Shown here piece by piece: positions 35,388 through 44,605 of a stretch of DNA of 64,000 bases. How positions within the stretch are numbered: the first letter of the stretch is position 1; each line of letters begins with the position of its first letter. The stretch comes from Postechiella marina. GTDB taxonomy: Bacteria; Bacteroidota; Bacteroidia; Flavobacteriales; Flavobacteriaceae. The notes under the pieces were generated by a model that saw only the letters and a program-made list of their open reading frames with translations, did not search any database and was not told the origin of the DNA. A program made the position numbers and the translations under genes. The DNA is taken from positions 434,001 through 498,000 of the forward strand of contig NZ_BAABCA010000003.1 in NCBI RefSeq assembly GCF_039538365.1. The letters run 5' to 3'.

Positions 35388-36884
35388 ATGAAATCTCATA
35401 TTAGAATTTATATAATTACCCTTTTTGTATGCATTACATTTTTTAATCTAAACTGTAAACAAAATAGCCAAGAAAATACCCCTACAGAAAAAATTCTAAA
35501 AATAGAAAGAGTTCTTCCGTTTTCAGATCAAGAAAATAAAGGCGGTTGGGTACTTAATGAAGATTTAAGTGATGAGTTTGAAGGCAACACAATAGATACT
35601 GCAAAATGGTTTGTTGAAGGTTTAAATGACAGATATTACATCTGGAAAGGAAGAGCGCCTTCTCAATTTGTGTCTAAGAATGTTATTGTTGAAGATAATA
35701 AATTAAAACTGCGTACCGCCTGGGAGCCCGATTTTAAATTTTATGATGAAAGCTACGCCGATGGCAACATGGGAGCTTCTAAATACGGAGTATATAAAGA
35801 TGGCACACCTATGCCAGTTACTACCGCAGGCGTATTAACCCATAAGCGTTTTTTGTATGGGTATATGGAGGTAAAATCTAAAGTAGGTAATGCTGCTATT
35901 ACGGGTGCATTTTGGGCTATTGGCCACGAACAAGAGTTAGATGTTTATGAGCTCATGGGAAACCCTAAAAGTAAAAAAGGAAATATTCGAGAAGATTCTT
36001 ATTTGGCTACAGCGCATGATTGGAGTCCGCCAGCTCAAAGACCAACCAAAATTTTTAATCACGTAGAAAATTTAGATTTTAGAACAGCAGACGATTTTCA
36101 TGTTTATGGAGCCGAATGGGGTGTAGATTATTTAAAACTGTTTATTGATGGCAAAATGATTCGTCATTTTACGCAAGATCAATTAGGAACAGCGTTTGTT
36201 TTAAACAATCCCATGGAAATTTGGTTAGACTCCGAAATATTCTATTGGCTAGGTCTACCGCATAAAGAAGAATTGCCTGTAGATTTCGAAATTGAATACA
36301 TGCGTGTATGGCAAAAACCATCTGATAACATATTAGCAAAAGATGCTGCTTTTTATGGTTTTGAAGGACCTATTCTTTTTGAAGAAAACCCAAAACCTTT
36401 AACACTACTTCCCGAAAGTTCTGTTCCAAATAATTATCAAAAATTCTGGATTCTAGATGAAGATTCCGCAAAATACTTATCTATTGTACACGGAGATTAT
36501 TATAAAGGTGTTAATAGTCTAAAGTTTTCTGGTTACGGAAAAACAGATAGTTTAGAAGTTAACAAAGTAGTAGCCAAGGCTCCAGAAGGATCTCTAAAAC
36601 TCAAAGCTGGAGATTATAATCTATCGGCTAAACTTTGGTTAGACCAAGGTATTATTGCAAATAAAATTCATGTCACATTAAAAAATCCAAGCTTAGAAGT
36701 TGCTTTTAAAGATTTACAAAAACTACCAAGAAGAACATGGATAACTGTAGAGGCTAAAATTTCTAGAACAGCAGTATCTGCAAAAGATGATAAATTAACT
36801 ATTGAAATAAGAAAAGAAGACTTGCCAAAAACAAGAGCTGCAAAGCTTTTTATAGACGACATTGCCATAAAAGCAATAAAGTAA
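35388..36884 (+). CDS. GH16 lipoprotein with C-terminal beta-sandwich module
   Basis: The 498-aa protein has a lipoprotein signal (FNLNC, lipid Cys23), a GH16 domain (about 45-310) and an extra C-terminal module (about 320-498; YGFEGPILFEENPKP onward, ending KLFIDDIAIKAIK) that looks like a carbohydrate-binding beta-sandwich. The catalytic motif is ELDVYE, with Glu183, Asp185 and Glu188. WKGRAPSQF, HVYGAEWGVDYLKLFIDG and YMRVWQK align with the first GH16 protein, but intervening loops differ, so specificity may differ too. It starts 21 nt after the MFS gene and is probably in the same transcript. Substrate subfamily is not resolved. Confidence 0.87.
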   Translation: MKSHIRIYIITLFVCITFFNLNCKQNSQENTPTEKILKIERVLPFSDQENKGGWVLNEDLSDEFEGNTIDTAKWFVEGLNDRYYIWKGRAPSQFVSKNVIVEDNKLKLRTAWEPDFKFYDESYADGNMGASKYGVYKDGTPMPVTTAGVLTHKRFLYGYMEVKSKVGNAAITGAFWAIGHEQELDVYELMGNPKSKKGNIREDSYLATAHDWSPPAQRPTKIFNHVENLDFRTADDFHVYGAEWGVDYLKLFIDGKMIRHFTQDQLGTAFVLNNPMEIWLDSEIFYWLGLPHKEELPVDFEIEYMRVWQKPSDNILAKDAAFYGFEGPILFEENPKPLTLLPESSVPNNYQKFWILDEDSAKYLSIVHGDYYKGVNSLKFSGYGKTDSLEVNKVVAKAPEGSLKLKAGDYNLSAKLWLDQGIIANKIHVTLKNPSLEVAFKDLQKLPRRTWITVEAKISRTAVSAKDDKLTIEIRKEDLPKTRAAKLFIDDIAIKAIK

Positions 36885-36935
36885 ACACTAGCAGTTTTAA
36901 AAGAACTTGTCTAAAATATAATAGAATAAACAGAA

Positions 36936-38918
36936 ATGAATACAGCAAAAAAACATACTAGAGCCATAACAAATACTGTAAATAGCCCATACGTAAAACT
37001 AAAAAGCATCGATTTTGGAGATTGTAGGTGGACAGATGGATTTTGGGCGAATAAAGAAAATGCTGCAGCACAAATTATGGTGCCTTACATGGGTAAAGTT
37101 TTATGTGGAGATGTTGGACATGGATTAAACAATTTTAAAATTGCTGCTGGAGAAAAAGAAGGAGAACATAAAGGATTTTACTGGCATGATGGCGACTTTT
37201 TTAAGTTTATGGAAGCTAAAACGTACATTTATGCCTTAACAAAAGATGAGTCATTATTAAAAGAGTTAGATGAATACATTGAGTGGATTGGTAAAGCTCA
37301 GGAAGAAGACGGGTATATTCATACACATATTCAAATTACTGAAGGTGCAGAACGTTTTTCGAACAGAAAGTACCACGAAATGTATAATTACGGGCACTTA
37401 TTTATTGCTGCAAGTGTACACTACCGTTTAACAGGGCAACGTAATTTTTTAGATATTGCTATTAAACAAGCCGACTTGCTATGTGTGTATTTTATGCCAG
37501 ATACTAAGCACTACCAACGTTTTGGGTTTAATCAAACTCAAATTATGGGTTTGGTAGAATTATACAGAACAACAAGAAATAAAAAATATTTAAAACTAGC
37601 AGAAAAATTTATTAATCGCAGAGGACATTACGATATAAAACACGACTCTACCACAGAAGGTTACCCCATTGGAGATATGGTGCAAGAACGTACACCTCTA
37701 AAAGAAGCTAAAGAAGCTGTAGGGCACGCAGTACTAGCATTATATTACTATGCAGGAGCTGCAGATGTATATGCAGAAACTGGCGAAAAAGAATTAATTG
37801 ATGCGTTAGATAGATTATGGGAAAATGTAACAGATAAAAAAATGTATGTTACCGGTGCTGTTGGGCAAGCACACTATGGAGCTTCTACTAATTTAGATAT
37901 GATTGAAGAAGGCTTTATTGATGCTTATATGATGCCTAACATGACTGCTTATAACGAAACTTGCGCTAATTTATGTAACGCCATGTTTAGTAACAGAATG
38001 ATGGCTTTAAAAGAAGAATCGCGTTATGCTGATATTATTGAATTAGTACTGTTTAACAGTGGTTTATCTGGTATTAGTATTGATGGAAAAGAATATTTTT
38101 ATTCTAACCCTTTACGAATGGTAAATGGCTCTAGAGATTACGAAGCACATGCAGATGTAACCGAAAGCCCAGTAAGACAGGCATATTTAGAGTGTTTCTG
38201 TTGTCCGCCAAATTTGGTTCGTACCATTTGTAAAAGTTCAGGATGGGCATATACCTTATCAAAAAACGGAGTTGCTGTAATACTATTTGGAGGAAACACT
38301 TTAAACTCTAATTTATTAGATGGCTCTAAAATTAAATTAACTCAAGACACGAACTATCCATGGAAAGGTATTGTAAAAATAACTGTTGATGCATGTAAAG
38401 CTGAAGCTTTCGACATTAAGGTTAGAATACCAAAATGGGCTATTGGTAGTACTTTAAAAGTTAACGGAGAAGATAAAGGCGTAGAAGTTACACCAGGAAC
38501 TTTTGCAGTTGTTAACCGCGAGTGGAAAGCAGGAGATACCATAATTTTAGATATGCCTATGGAAATCACCCTTCTAGAAGGACACGATAGAATTGAAGAG
38601 GTAAGAAACCAAATAGCAGTAAAAAGAGGACCTATAGTTTACTGTATAGAGTCTCCAGATTTACCAAAAGATAGTGGCATTTTAAATGTATACTTAAAAG
38701 GTAATGCCGAATTTAAAGCAGTACACAAACCAGACTTTTTAGGTGGTGTAACCATTATAGAAACAGAACTATTACTAAGAGAAGGCAAAACTAACGACAT
38801 GTACCAAACCGTTACAAAACCCATATTTAAACCCTATAAAACTCAACTAGTACCATATTTTGCTTGGAGCAACCGAGGACAAGCTGAAATGACAGTTTTT
38901 ATGCCTGTTGTATGGTAA
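36936..38918 (+). CDS. GH127 glycosidase without signal peptide (cytosolic)
   Basis: The 660-aa protein belongs to GH127 (DUF1680), which includes beta-L-arabinofuranosidases and marine alpha-1,3-(3,6-anhydro)-D-galactosidases. The zinc/catalytic residues known for the family are present: ETC (Glu341, Cys343) and CCPPN (Cys422, Cys423). WHDGDF near 88, EDGYIHTH near 126 and KRGPIVYCIESPD near 568 are further landmarks. The N terminus (MNTAKKHTRA) has no signal, so it should work in the cytosol on imported sugars. In this setting removal of terminal 3,6-anhydro-D-galactose is the best guess. The next gene encodes an exported paralogue. Confidence 0.88.
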   Translation: MNTAKKHTRAITNTVNSPYVKLKSIDFGDCRWTDGFWANKENAAAQIMVPYMGKVLCGDVGHGLNNFKIAAGEKEGEHKGFYWHDGDFFKFMEAKTYIYALTKDESLLKELDEYIEWIGKAQEEDGYIHTHIQITEGAERFSNRKYHEMYNYGHLFIAASVHYRLTGQRNFLDIAIKQADLLCVYFMPDTKHYQRFGFNQTQIMGLVELYRTTRNKKYLKLAEKFINRRGHYDIKHDSTTEGYPIGDMVQERTPLKEAKEAVGHAVLALYYYAGAADVYAETGEKELIDALDRLWENVTDKKMYVTGAVGQAHYGASTNLDMIEEGFIDAYMMPNMTAYNETCANLCNAMFSNRMMALKEESRYADIIELVLFNSGLSGISIDGKEYFYSNPLRMVNGSRDYEAHADVTESPVRQAYLECFCCPPNLVRTICKSSGWAYTLSKNGVAVILFGGNTLNSNLLDGSKIKLTQDTNYPWKGIVKITVDACKAEAFDIKVRIPKWAIGSTLKVNGEDKGVEVTPGTFAVVNREWKAGDTIILDMPMEITLLEGHDRIEEVRNQIAVKRGPIVYCIESPDLPKDSGILNVYLKGNAEFKAVHKPDFLGGVTIIETELLLREGKTNDMYQTVTKPIFKPYKTQLVPYFAWSNRGQAEMTVFMPVVW

Positions 38919-39072
38919 ATAAAACATGTGTTCGGGTAATTTATGCACGATGATTTTAAAATTGATTTTACCACACATTAAAAATACGTGTAAAGACATA
39001 AACATGAAGTTGATATGATAATTTTAGATTATATAGAACATCTAAAATTTAAACAAAAATTAAACAAATAAA

Positions 39073-41160
39073 ATGAAAAATTTAGCACTTAGTCTATTCT
39101 CCTTAATAACCATATGCTCTTGCGGAAAAAAACAAGAAGAAGTTAAGACAAAAGAACTTGCTGTAAACACAACAACTACAGCGCAATTAAGTTTAGATAA
39201 AAATAAAGGTATAATAAATAACACCAATAGCCCACATGTTAAACTAAAGAGCATTAACATTGGCGATTGTAAATGGACCGAAGGTTTTTGGGCCGATAAG
39301 TTTAAAGTAGCCGAAGAGGTTATGATACCTTACATGGGCGAGGTTTTAACAGGAGATGTTGGTCATGCCCTAAACAATTTTAAGATAGCTGCTGGATTAA
39401 AGGAAGGTAAACACAAAGGTATGAAATGGCACGATGGCGATTTCTATAAATGGATGGAAGCTTCCATGTATATCTATGCTCAAAATAAAGAAGAAAAAAT
39501 TATAAAAGAACTCGATGAGTATATAGATATAATTGGTAAAGCACAAGCAGAAGATGGTTATATTCATACCAAAGTTCAAACCGAAGCAGACATGGATCGA
39601 TTTGGTAATAGACAACATCACGAAATGTATAATTTTGGACATCTTTATACAAGTGCATGTATTCATAACCGTATTACAGGTAAAACTAATTTTTTAGATA
39701 TTGCTATTAAAAATGCTAATTTCCTTTATAATAAGTTTATGCCAGAACCAAAGGGGCATTTAAAACGTTTTGGTTTTAATCAAACCCAAATTATGGGATT
39801 AGTAGAACTTTATAGAACAACTAAAGATAAACGATACTTAGAATTAGCCGAATTATTTATTAATTTAAGAGGAAAATTAAAAGTAAATCCAACACCTGTT
39901 TCTAGCTATAAGTTTATTGGCGATATGGTGCAAGAACGTACACCTATTCGTAAAGCAAAAACAGCCGAAGGACATGCGGTGTTGGCGCTCTACTATTATG
40001 CTGGCGCTGCCGATGTTGTTGCAGAAACAGGAGAAAAAGAACTTTTAAAAGCTTTAGACAGATTATGGGGTAACGTGGTAAATAAAAAAATGTACGTAAC
40101 TGGAGCTGTTGGGCAAACACACCACGGTGTTTCGTCTCACGTAGACATGGTTCACGAAGGTTTTATAAACGAATACATGATGCCAAACCTATCGGCATAT
40201 AACGAAACGTGTGCCAATGTTTGTAACTCTATGTTTAGTTATAGAATGCTAGGGTTAAATGGAGAATCTAAATATGCTGATATTATGGAATTAGTACTTT
40301 TTAACAGTGCTTTGTCTGGTATTAGTGTAGAGGGAAAAGATTATTTTTATGCAAACCCACTTCGCGTAAGTCATGATGGGTACGATCCTGGTAACGATAC
40401 AGAGTTTGATGTACGTCAGCCTTATATTCCATGTTTTTGTTGTCCACCAAATTTAGTTCGTACTATAGCTAAAGTATCTGGTTGGGCATATAGCTTATCC
40501 GAAAATGGAGTTGCAGTTAATTTATATGGCGGTAACACATTATCTACAAACTTATTAGATGGTTCTTCTATCAAGTTAAAACAAGAAACACAGTACCCTT
40601 GGGAAGGGCAAGTAAAGATTACAATAGAAGAAAGTAAAACTGAGGCTTTCGATATTTTACTAAGAATCCCAGAATGGGCAAGTGGTTCTAAAATACTTGT
40701 AAATGGAAAAGCAATAGGTGTCGAAGCAAAAACAGGAACATTTGCAGTAGTGAATCGTAAGTGGAAAAAAGGAGACGTATTAACTTTAGATATGCCTATG
40801 GATATTAAGCTTTTAGAGGGACATCCTTTAATTGAAGAAGTTCGTAACCAAGCGGCTATAAAAAGAGGACCAGTGGTTTATTGTATAGAATCACCAGATT
40901 TGCCAAAAGGAACAGATATTTTAGATGTTTACCTACCAATAAAATCAAAATTAACAGCAACATATAAGCCTAGCTTTTTAGGAGGTATTTCAACTATTAA
41001 TGGAAATGTAAAACTTCGTAAAGACGATAAAAAAGGCATGTACAGAGAAATGTCTAATTTAAAATGGGATACTTACAAAGCTCAATTTGTGCCATATTTT
41101 GCTTGGGCAAATAGAGGTCAAGCAGAAATGAGTGTTTGGGTTCCAGTACTTATGGAGTAA
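39073..41160 (+). CDS. GH127 glycosidase, lipoprotein paralogue
   Basis: The 695-aa protein is closely similar to the preceding one along its whole length but has a lipoprotein signal (TICSC, lipid Cys17) and a short linker, so it is exported. The family residues are kept: Glu378 and Cys380 in NETC, Cys456 and Cys457 in CCPPN. It probably trims the same linkage outside the cytosol, removing terminal anhydro-sugar from oligosaccharides released by the GH16 enzymes. It follows the first GH127 gene by 154 nt and ends in a strong terminator, so the first part of the locus (GH16-MFS-GH16-GH127-GH127) may form its own transcription unit. Confidence 0.88.
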   Translation: MKNLALSLFSLITICSCGKKQEEVKTKELAVNTTTTAQLSLDKNKGIINNTNSPHVKLKSINIGDCKWTEGFWADKFKVAEEVMIPYMGEVLTGDVGHALNNFKIAAGLKEGKHKGMKWHDGDFYKWMEASMYIYAQNKEEKIIKELDEYIDIIGKAQAEDGYIHTKVQTEADMDRFGNRQHHEMYNFGHLYTSACIHNRITGKTNFLDIAIKNANFLYNKFMPEPKGHLKRFGFNQTQIMGLVELYRTTKDKRYLELAELFINLRGKLKVNPTPVSSYKFIGDMVQERTPIRKAKTAEGHAVLALYYYAGAADVVAETGEKELLKALDRLWGNVVNKKMYVTGAVGQTHHGVSSHVDMVHEGFINEYMMPNLSAYNETCANVCNSMFSYRMLGLNGESKYADIMELVLFNSALSGISVEGKDYFYANPLRVSHDGYDPGNDTEFDVRQPYIPCFCCPPNLVRTIAKVSGWAYSLSENGVAVNLYGGNTLSTNLLDGSSIKLKQETQYPWEGQVKITIEESKTEAFDILLRIPEWASGSKILVNGKAIGVEAKTGTFAVVNRKWKKGDVLTLDMPMDIKLLEGHPLIEEVRNQAAIKRGPVVYCIESPDLPKGTDILDVYLPIKSKLTATYKPSFLGGISTINGNVKLRKDDKKGMYREMSNLKWDTYKAQFVPYFAWANRGQAEMSVWVPVLME

Positions 41161-41185
41161 ACGTTATTTGTACAATTTTTAATAT

Positions 41186-41226
41186 AAAAAGCTATGTTAA
41201 TTTTATTATTAACATAGCTTTTTTTT
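41186..41226 (+). terminator. Intrinsic terminator after the second GH127 gene
   Basis: Stem AAAAAGCTATGTTAA (41186-41200) with TTAACATAGCTTTTT from 41209, an 8-nt loop and a run of eight T residues. It splits the locus between the glycosidases and the first sulfatase. Confidence 0.9.
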
Positions 41227-41245
41227 AGAGTTTTAAATTAAAATC

Positions 41246-42802
41246 ATGAAAATTCTTATCTACACAATTGCTTTTTTATCATATCATATAATTCTAAGTC
41301 AGAATAGTAAACAACCTAATGTTTTGTTTATTATGTTAGACGATTTAAACGATAATATAGGGGTTTTAGGTGGGCATCCACAAGTACAAACTCCTCACAT
41401 GAATGCCTTAGCAAAAGAAGGAGTTGTATTTAAAAATGCGCATACAAATGCTCCAATTTGTGCCCCTTCACGAGCTAGTCTTTTTACAGGTATATATCCA
41501 CACAAATCTAAAAATTTTTGGTTTTCGAAATGGACAGAGAATACGGTTTTAAAAAACAGTAAAACGTTAATGCGTTTTATGAAAGATAACGGTTATTTAA
41601 CTCTAGCTACAGGAAAACTAATGCATCACAGAGATAAAAATGAATGGGATGAATATGGAATAGAGAATGATTTTGGTCCTTATCCGTTTGATGGAAAAAA
41701 AACGGTAAAACATCCATTGGTACCAAAGGAATATTATCAAAATAAAAATGATGGACTTTATGCTTCTTTGGCAAATATACCTAGTGTTTCTCCATCGAGT
41801 AACACACCAGGTTACACAGGTTGGTACGATGTTAAAAACAAAAAACCATATAATTATGTAAACGATGAAAATCGAGATTTGTTAAATGATGAATTAACAG
41901 CAAATTGGGCTACAAATAAAATTAAAGAATTAGAAGCTAAGAATACTACAAAGCCCTTTTTTCTAGCAGTAGGTTTTGTAAGGCCTCATACACCACTAGT
42001 TGCACCACAAAAATATTTTGATAAATACCCTTTAGAAAATTTAAAGCTTCCTGTTATTAAAAAGAATGATATTGATGATACTTTTTATAGATCTACCTTT
42101 AAGAGGGTAGCGCCTTGGGCAAAACACTATCAAGATTTAAAAGCTTCTTATACTAATTTAAACGAGGGATTAAAAACTTATTTACAAGCATATTTAGCTT
42201 GTGTAAGTTTTGCCGATGACCAAGTAGGTAAACTAATGAATGCTTTAAAAAATAGTAAGTTTAATAATAATACTATTGTCTTTTTGGTAAGCGACCATGG
42301 TTATAATCTTGGAGAGAAAGAATTTATTTATAAAAATAATTTATGGGAAGAAACAACAAGAATTCCTATGATTATTCGTGCGCCGATGTATGCGAAAAAT
42401 GCAGGAGAAAAAGTAGATCACCCAGTCTCTTTAATAGATGTATACCCTACAATAGCAGATTTATGCGGTATTAATAAAACCAACATTAAAAATAACAAAG
42501 GCGAGTTATTAAATGGTTATAGTATGAAACCATTTTTAAATAACCCTAAAAAAGGTAAATGGAAAGGTCCTGGCGTAGCTTTAACAGTAGTAAGAGGTAA
42601 TACTAAAAGTAATGAGGCTAACGAGCAAAGTTATGCAGTGCGCTCAAAAGATTTTAGATATATTAAATATGTTAATGGGAAAGAGGAATTGTATAACCAT
42701 AAACAAGATCCATACGAGTGGGAAAATTTAGCAAGTAAAAAGAAATATTTAAAAGTAAAAAAAGAGCTAAGAAGAGAAATGAATGCCTTATTAAACAATT
42801 AA
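41246..42802 (+). CDS. S1 sulfatase, iduronate-2-sulfatase-like branch, exported
   Basis: The 518-aa protein has a cleavable signal peptide (about 1-19) and the S1 sulfatase core. Cys72 in CAPSR is the residue oxidised to formylglycine. VLFIMLDDLNDN at about 25-36 holds the metal-binding Asp pair, ATGKLMHH near 124 and VSDHGYNLGEKEF near 350 complete the active site, and LYNHKQDPYEWENLA closes the domain. The LDDLND form is typical of the iduronate-2-sulfatase/choline-sulfatase branch. It would desulfate algal oligosaccharides in the periplasm. It starts 20 nt after a terminator, so it needs a promoter overlapping that region. No maturase gene is present here. Confidence 0.9.
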   Translation: MKILIYTIAFLSYHIILSQNSKQPNVLFIMLDDLNDNIGVLGGHPQVQTPHMNALAKEGVVFKNAHTNAPICAPSRASLFTGIYPHKSKNFWFSKWTENTVLKNSKTLMRFMKDNGYLTLATGKLMHHRDKNEWDEYGIENDFGPYPFDGKKTVKHPLVPKEYYQNKNDGLYASLANIPSVSPSSNTPGYTGWYDVKNKKPYNYVNDENRDLLNDELTANWATNKIKELEAKNTTKPFFLAVGFVRPHTPLVAPQKYFDKYPLENLKLPVIKKNDIDDTFYRSTFKRVAPWAKHYQDLKASYTNLNEGLKTYLQAYLACVSFADDQVGKLMNALKNSKFNNNTIVFLVSDHGYNLGEKEFIYKNNLWEETTRIPMIIRAPMYAKNAGEKVDHPVSLIDVYPTIADLCGINKTNIKNNKGELLNGYSMKPFLNNPKKGKWKGPGVALTVVRGNTKSNEANEQSYAVRSKDFRYIKYVNGKEELYNHKQDPYEWENLASKKKYLKVKKELRREMNALLNN

Positions 42803-42966
42803 GGTAATCATTTTTCAGTAATACTAACTTTAAATAGGTTAAAATAATTAAGTTATAGGGTAAGTTTTGAGCTTAATAACTCGTCTTTTTATCTTTTTTT
42901 TGGTAAAAGAATAATTCAATGTTTTAAAAATGTTTTACTCCTACTTATTTTAAATAATATATTGTT

Positions 42967-44442
42967 ATGAATTTTATTAAAAAAATACACTTACTTTTAG
43001 CTAGTACATTCTTGTTTTTAACAAGTTGTATAGCGCAAACAGAACGCCCAAATATATTACTAGTTTTGTGTGACGACCTTGGTTACGCAGATGTAGGCTT
43101 TAATGGTTCTACAGATATTGTTACTCCAGAAATGGATAAACTAGCAAAAAACGGAGTGGTTTTTACATCTGCCTATGTGGCGCATCCTTTTTGTGGTCCA
43201 AGTAGAGCATCATTACTAACAGGACGTTATTCTCAAGAAATAGGGACACCTTTTAATTTACATAGTAATTCTAGTCAAAAAAATGAAGACAATATGGGAG
43301 TACCATTAAAGGATGTTTTTATGTCTAAAGTTTTACAGAACTCTGGTTACTATACTAGTGCTTTTGGTAAATGGCATTTAGGTGCAGCCCCTAAGTATCA
43401 CCCTAATAATAGAGGTTTCGATAATTATTATGGTTTTATAGGTGGTGGGCATGATTATTTCCCAGAGCAATATTTAAAAATATACGAAAAACAGCTTAAG
43501 GCAGGTAATAAAAACATAAGAGATTATTATTTACCATTAGAGCATAATAAAAAAGAAGTAAGAGAAACAGAGTATATTACAGATGCTTTATCTAGAGAGG
43601 CTGTTAATGGTATTAAATTAGCATCAAAAAACAAAGACCCTTTCTTTATCTATTTAGCTTACAATGCACCACATGTACCTTTACAAGCAAAAAAGGACGA
43701 CATGCAAAAATTTGCTCATATACAAGATAAAGATAGAAGAACATATGCTGCAATGGTTTACGCTGTAGATAGGGGCATGGGCGAAATTGTAAAGACTTTA
43801 AAAGAAACCAACCAATTTGATAATACTTTAATCGTATTTTTAAGCGATAATGGAGGTAATTTTGATCATGGAGCAAGTAATTATCCATTAAAGGGAACCA
43901 AAGGAGATGCTTGGGAAGGTGGATATCGTGTACCTATGTTTTTTCATTGGCCAAATAAAATAAAAACAGGGAAAAAATTTGATCACCCAGTATCGTCATT
44001 AGATATATATCCAACATTTGCAAAACTTGCAGGGGCGAGTTTACCAAAAAATAACAAGTTGGATGGAAAAGAGATTATGGACGATGTAATAAATAACAAA
44101 GAGCCACATAAAGACGAATTAATTTACTGCTTACGCTACAGGCATGGTCATTGCGATGTTGGTGCTAGACAAGGCGATTGGAAAATTACACGTGTAGGTA
44201 ACGAGCCTTGGCGTTTAACTAATATTACAGCAGATATTGGAGAAAAGAAAAATATGGGAGGTAGATACCCAGAACGCCTTAAAAATATGGTTGCAGAAAC
44301 TAAAAAATGGACAGAAACTTTTATAACTCCTTTATGGTATTATTCTGCTCAAGATGAAGAAATGTGGAACGATGGAAGAATGCCAAAATACGATGAAACA
44401 TTTGAGGTAGATAAGTTAATTAAACCAGCCTCTGGACATTAA
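42967..44442 (+). CDS. S1 arylsulfatase-type sulfatase (S1_19-like), exported
   Basis: The 491-aa protein has an N-terminal export signal; LTSC with Cys21 suggests a lipoprotein, although cleavage after IAQ is possible. The formylglycine precursor is Cys76 in CGPSR. CDDLGYADVGFNGS at about 36-49, GKWHLGAAP near 137 and LSDNGGNFDHG near 298 are active-site segments. The GFNGS and VAHPFCGPSR variants resemble the S1_19 group, which in marine Bacteroidota includes carrageenan sulfatases; this subfamily call is from memory. The spacer before it (164 nt) contains AGTTATAGGGTAA, also seen upstream of the first GH16 gene. Confidence 0.88.
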   Translation: MNFIKKIHLLLASTFLFLTSCIAQTERPNILLVLCDDLGYADVGFNGSTDIVTPEMDKLAKNGVVFTSAYVAHPFCGPSRASLLTGRYSQEIGTPFNLHSNSSQKNEDNMGVPLKDVFMSKVLQNSGYYTSAFGKWHLGAAPKYHPNNRGFDNYYGFIGGGHDYFPEQYLKIYEKQLKAGNKNIRDYYLPLEHNKKEVRETEYITDALSREAVNGIKLASKNKDPFFIYLAYNAPHVPLQAKKDDMQKFAHIQDKDRRTYAAMVYAVDRGMGEIVKTLKETNQFDNTLIVFLSDNGGNFDHGASNYPLKGTKGDAWEGGYRVPMFFHWPNKIKTGKKFDHPVSSLDIYPTFAKLAGASLPKNNKLDGKEIMDDVINNKEPHKDELIYCLRYRHGHCDVGARQGDWKITRVGNEPWRLTNITADIGEKKNMGGRYPERLKNMVAETKKWTETFITPLWYYSAQDEEMWNDGRMPKYDETFEVDKLIKPASGH

Positions 44443-44605
44443 TAATTTTCTCTAAATATTCACACTAGAGAGATAATAGAAGGAGTAAATAAAGTAAAAT
44501 CGATAAAATTAAGCTAGAAATAAACTTGACAAGGTAATATTTTTAGTTTCATTTTTATCATTGTAAAAATTGTATGAGTAACTTGCGTTTTAAACTAAAC
44601 ACAGC

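Noticed and set aside
36936..41160. Tandem GH127 genes as an arabinan-degrading unit
   Set aside because: The family can cleave beta-L-arabinofuranosides, but three sulfatases and two ExDxxE-type GH16 enzymes in the locus point to a sulfated algal galactan.
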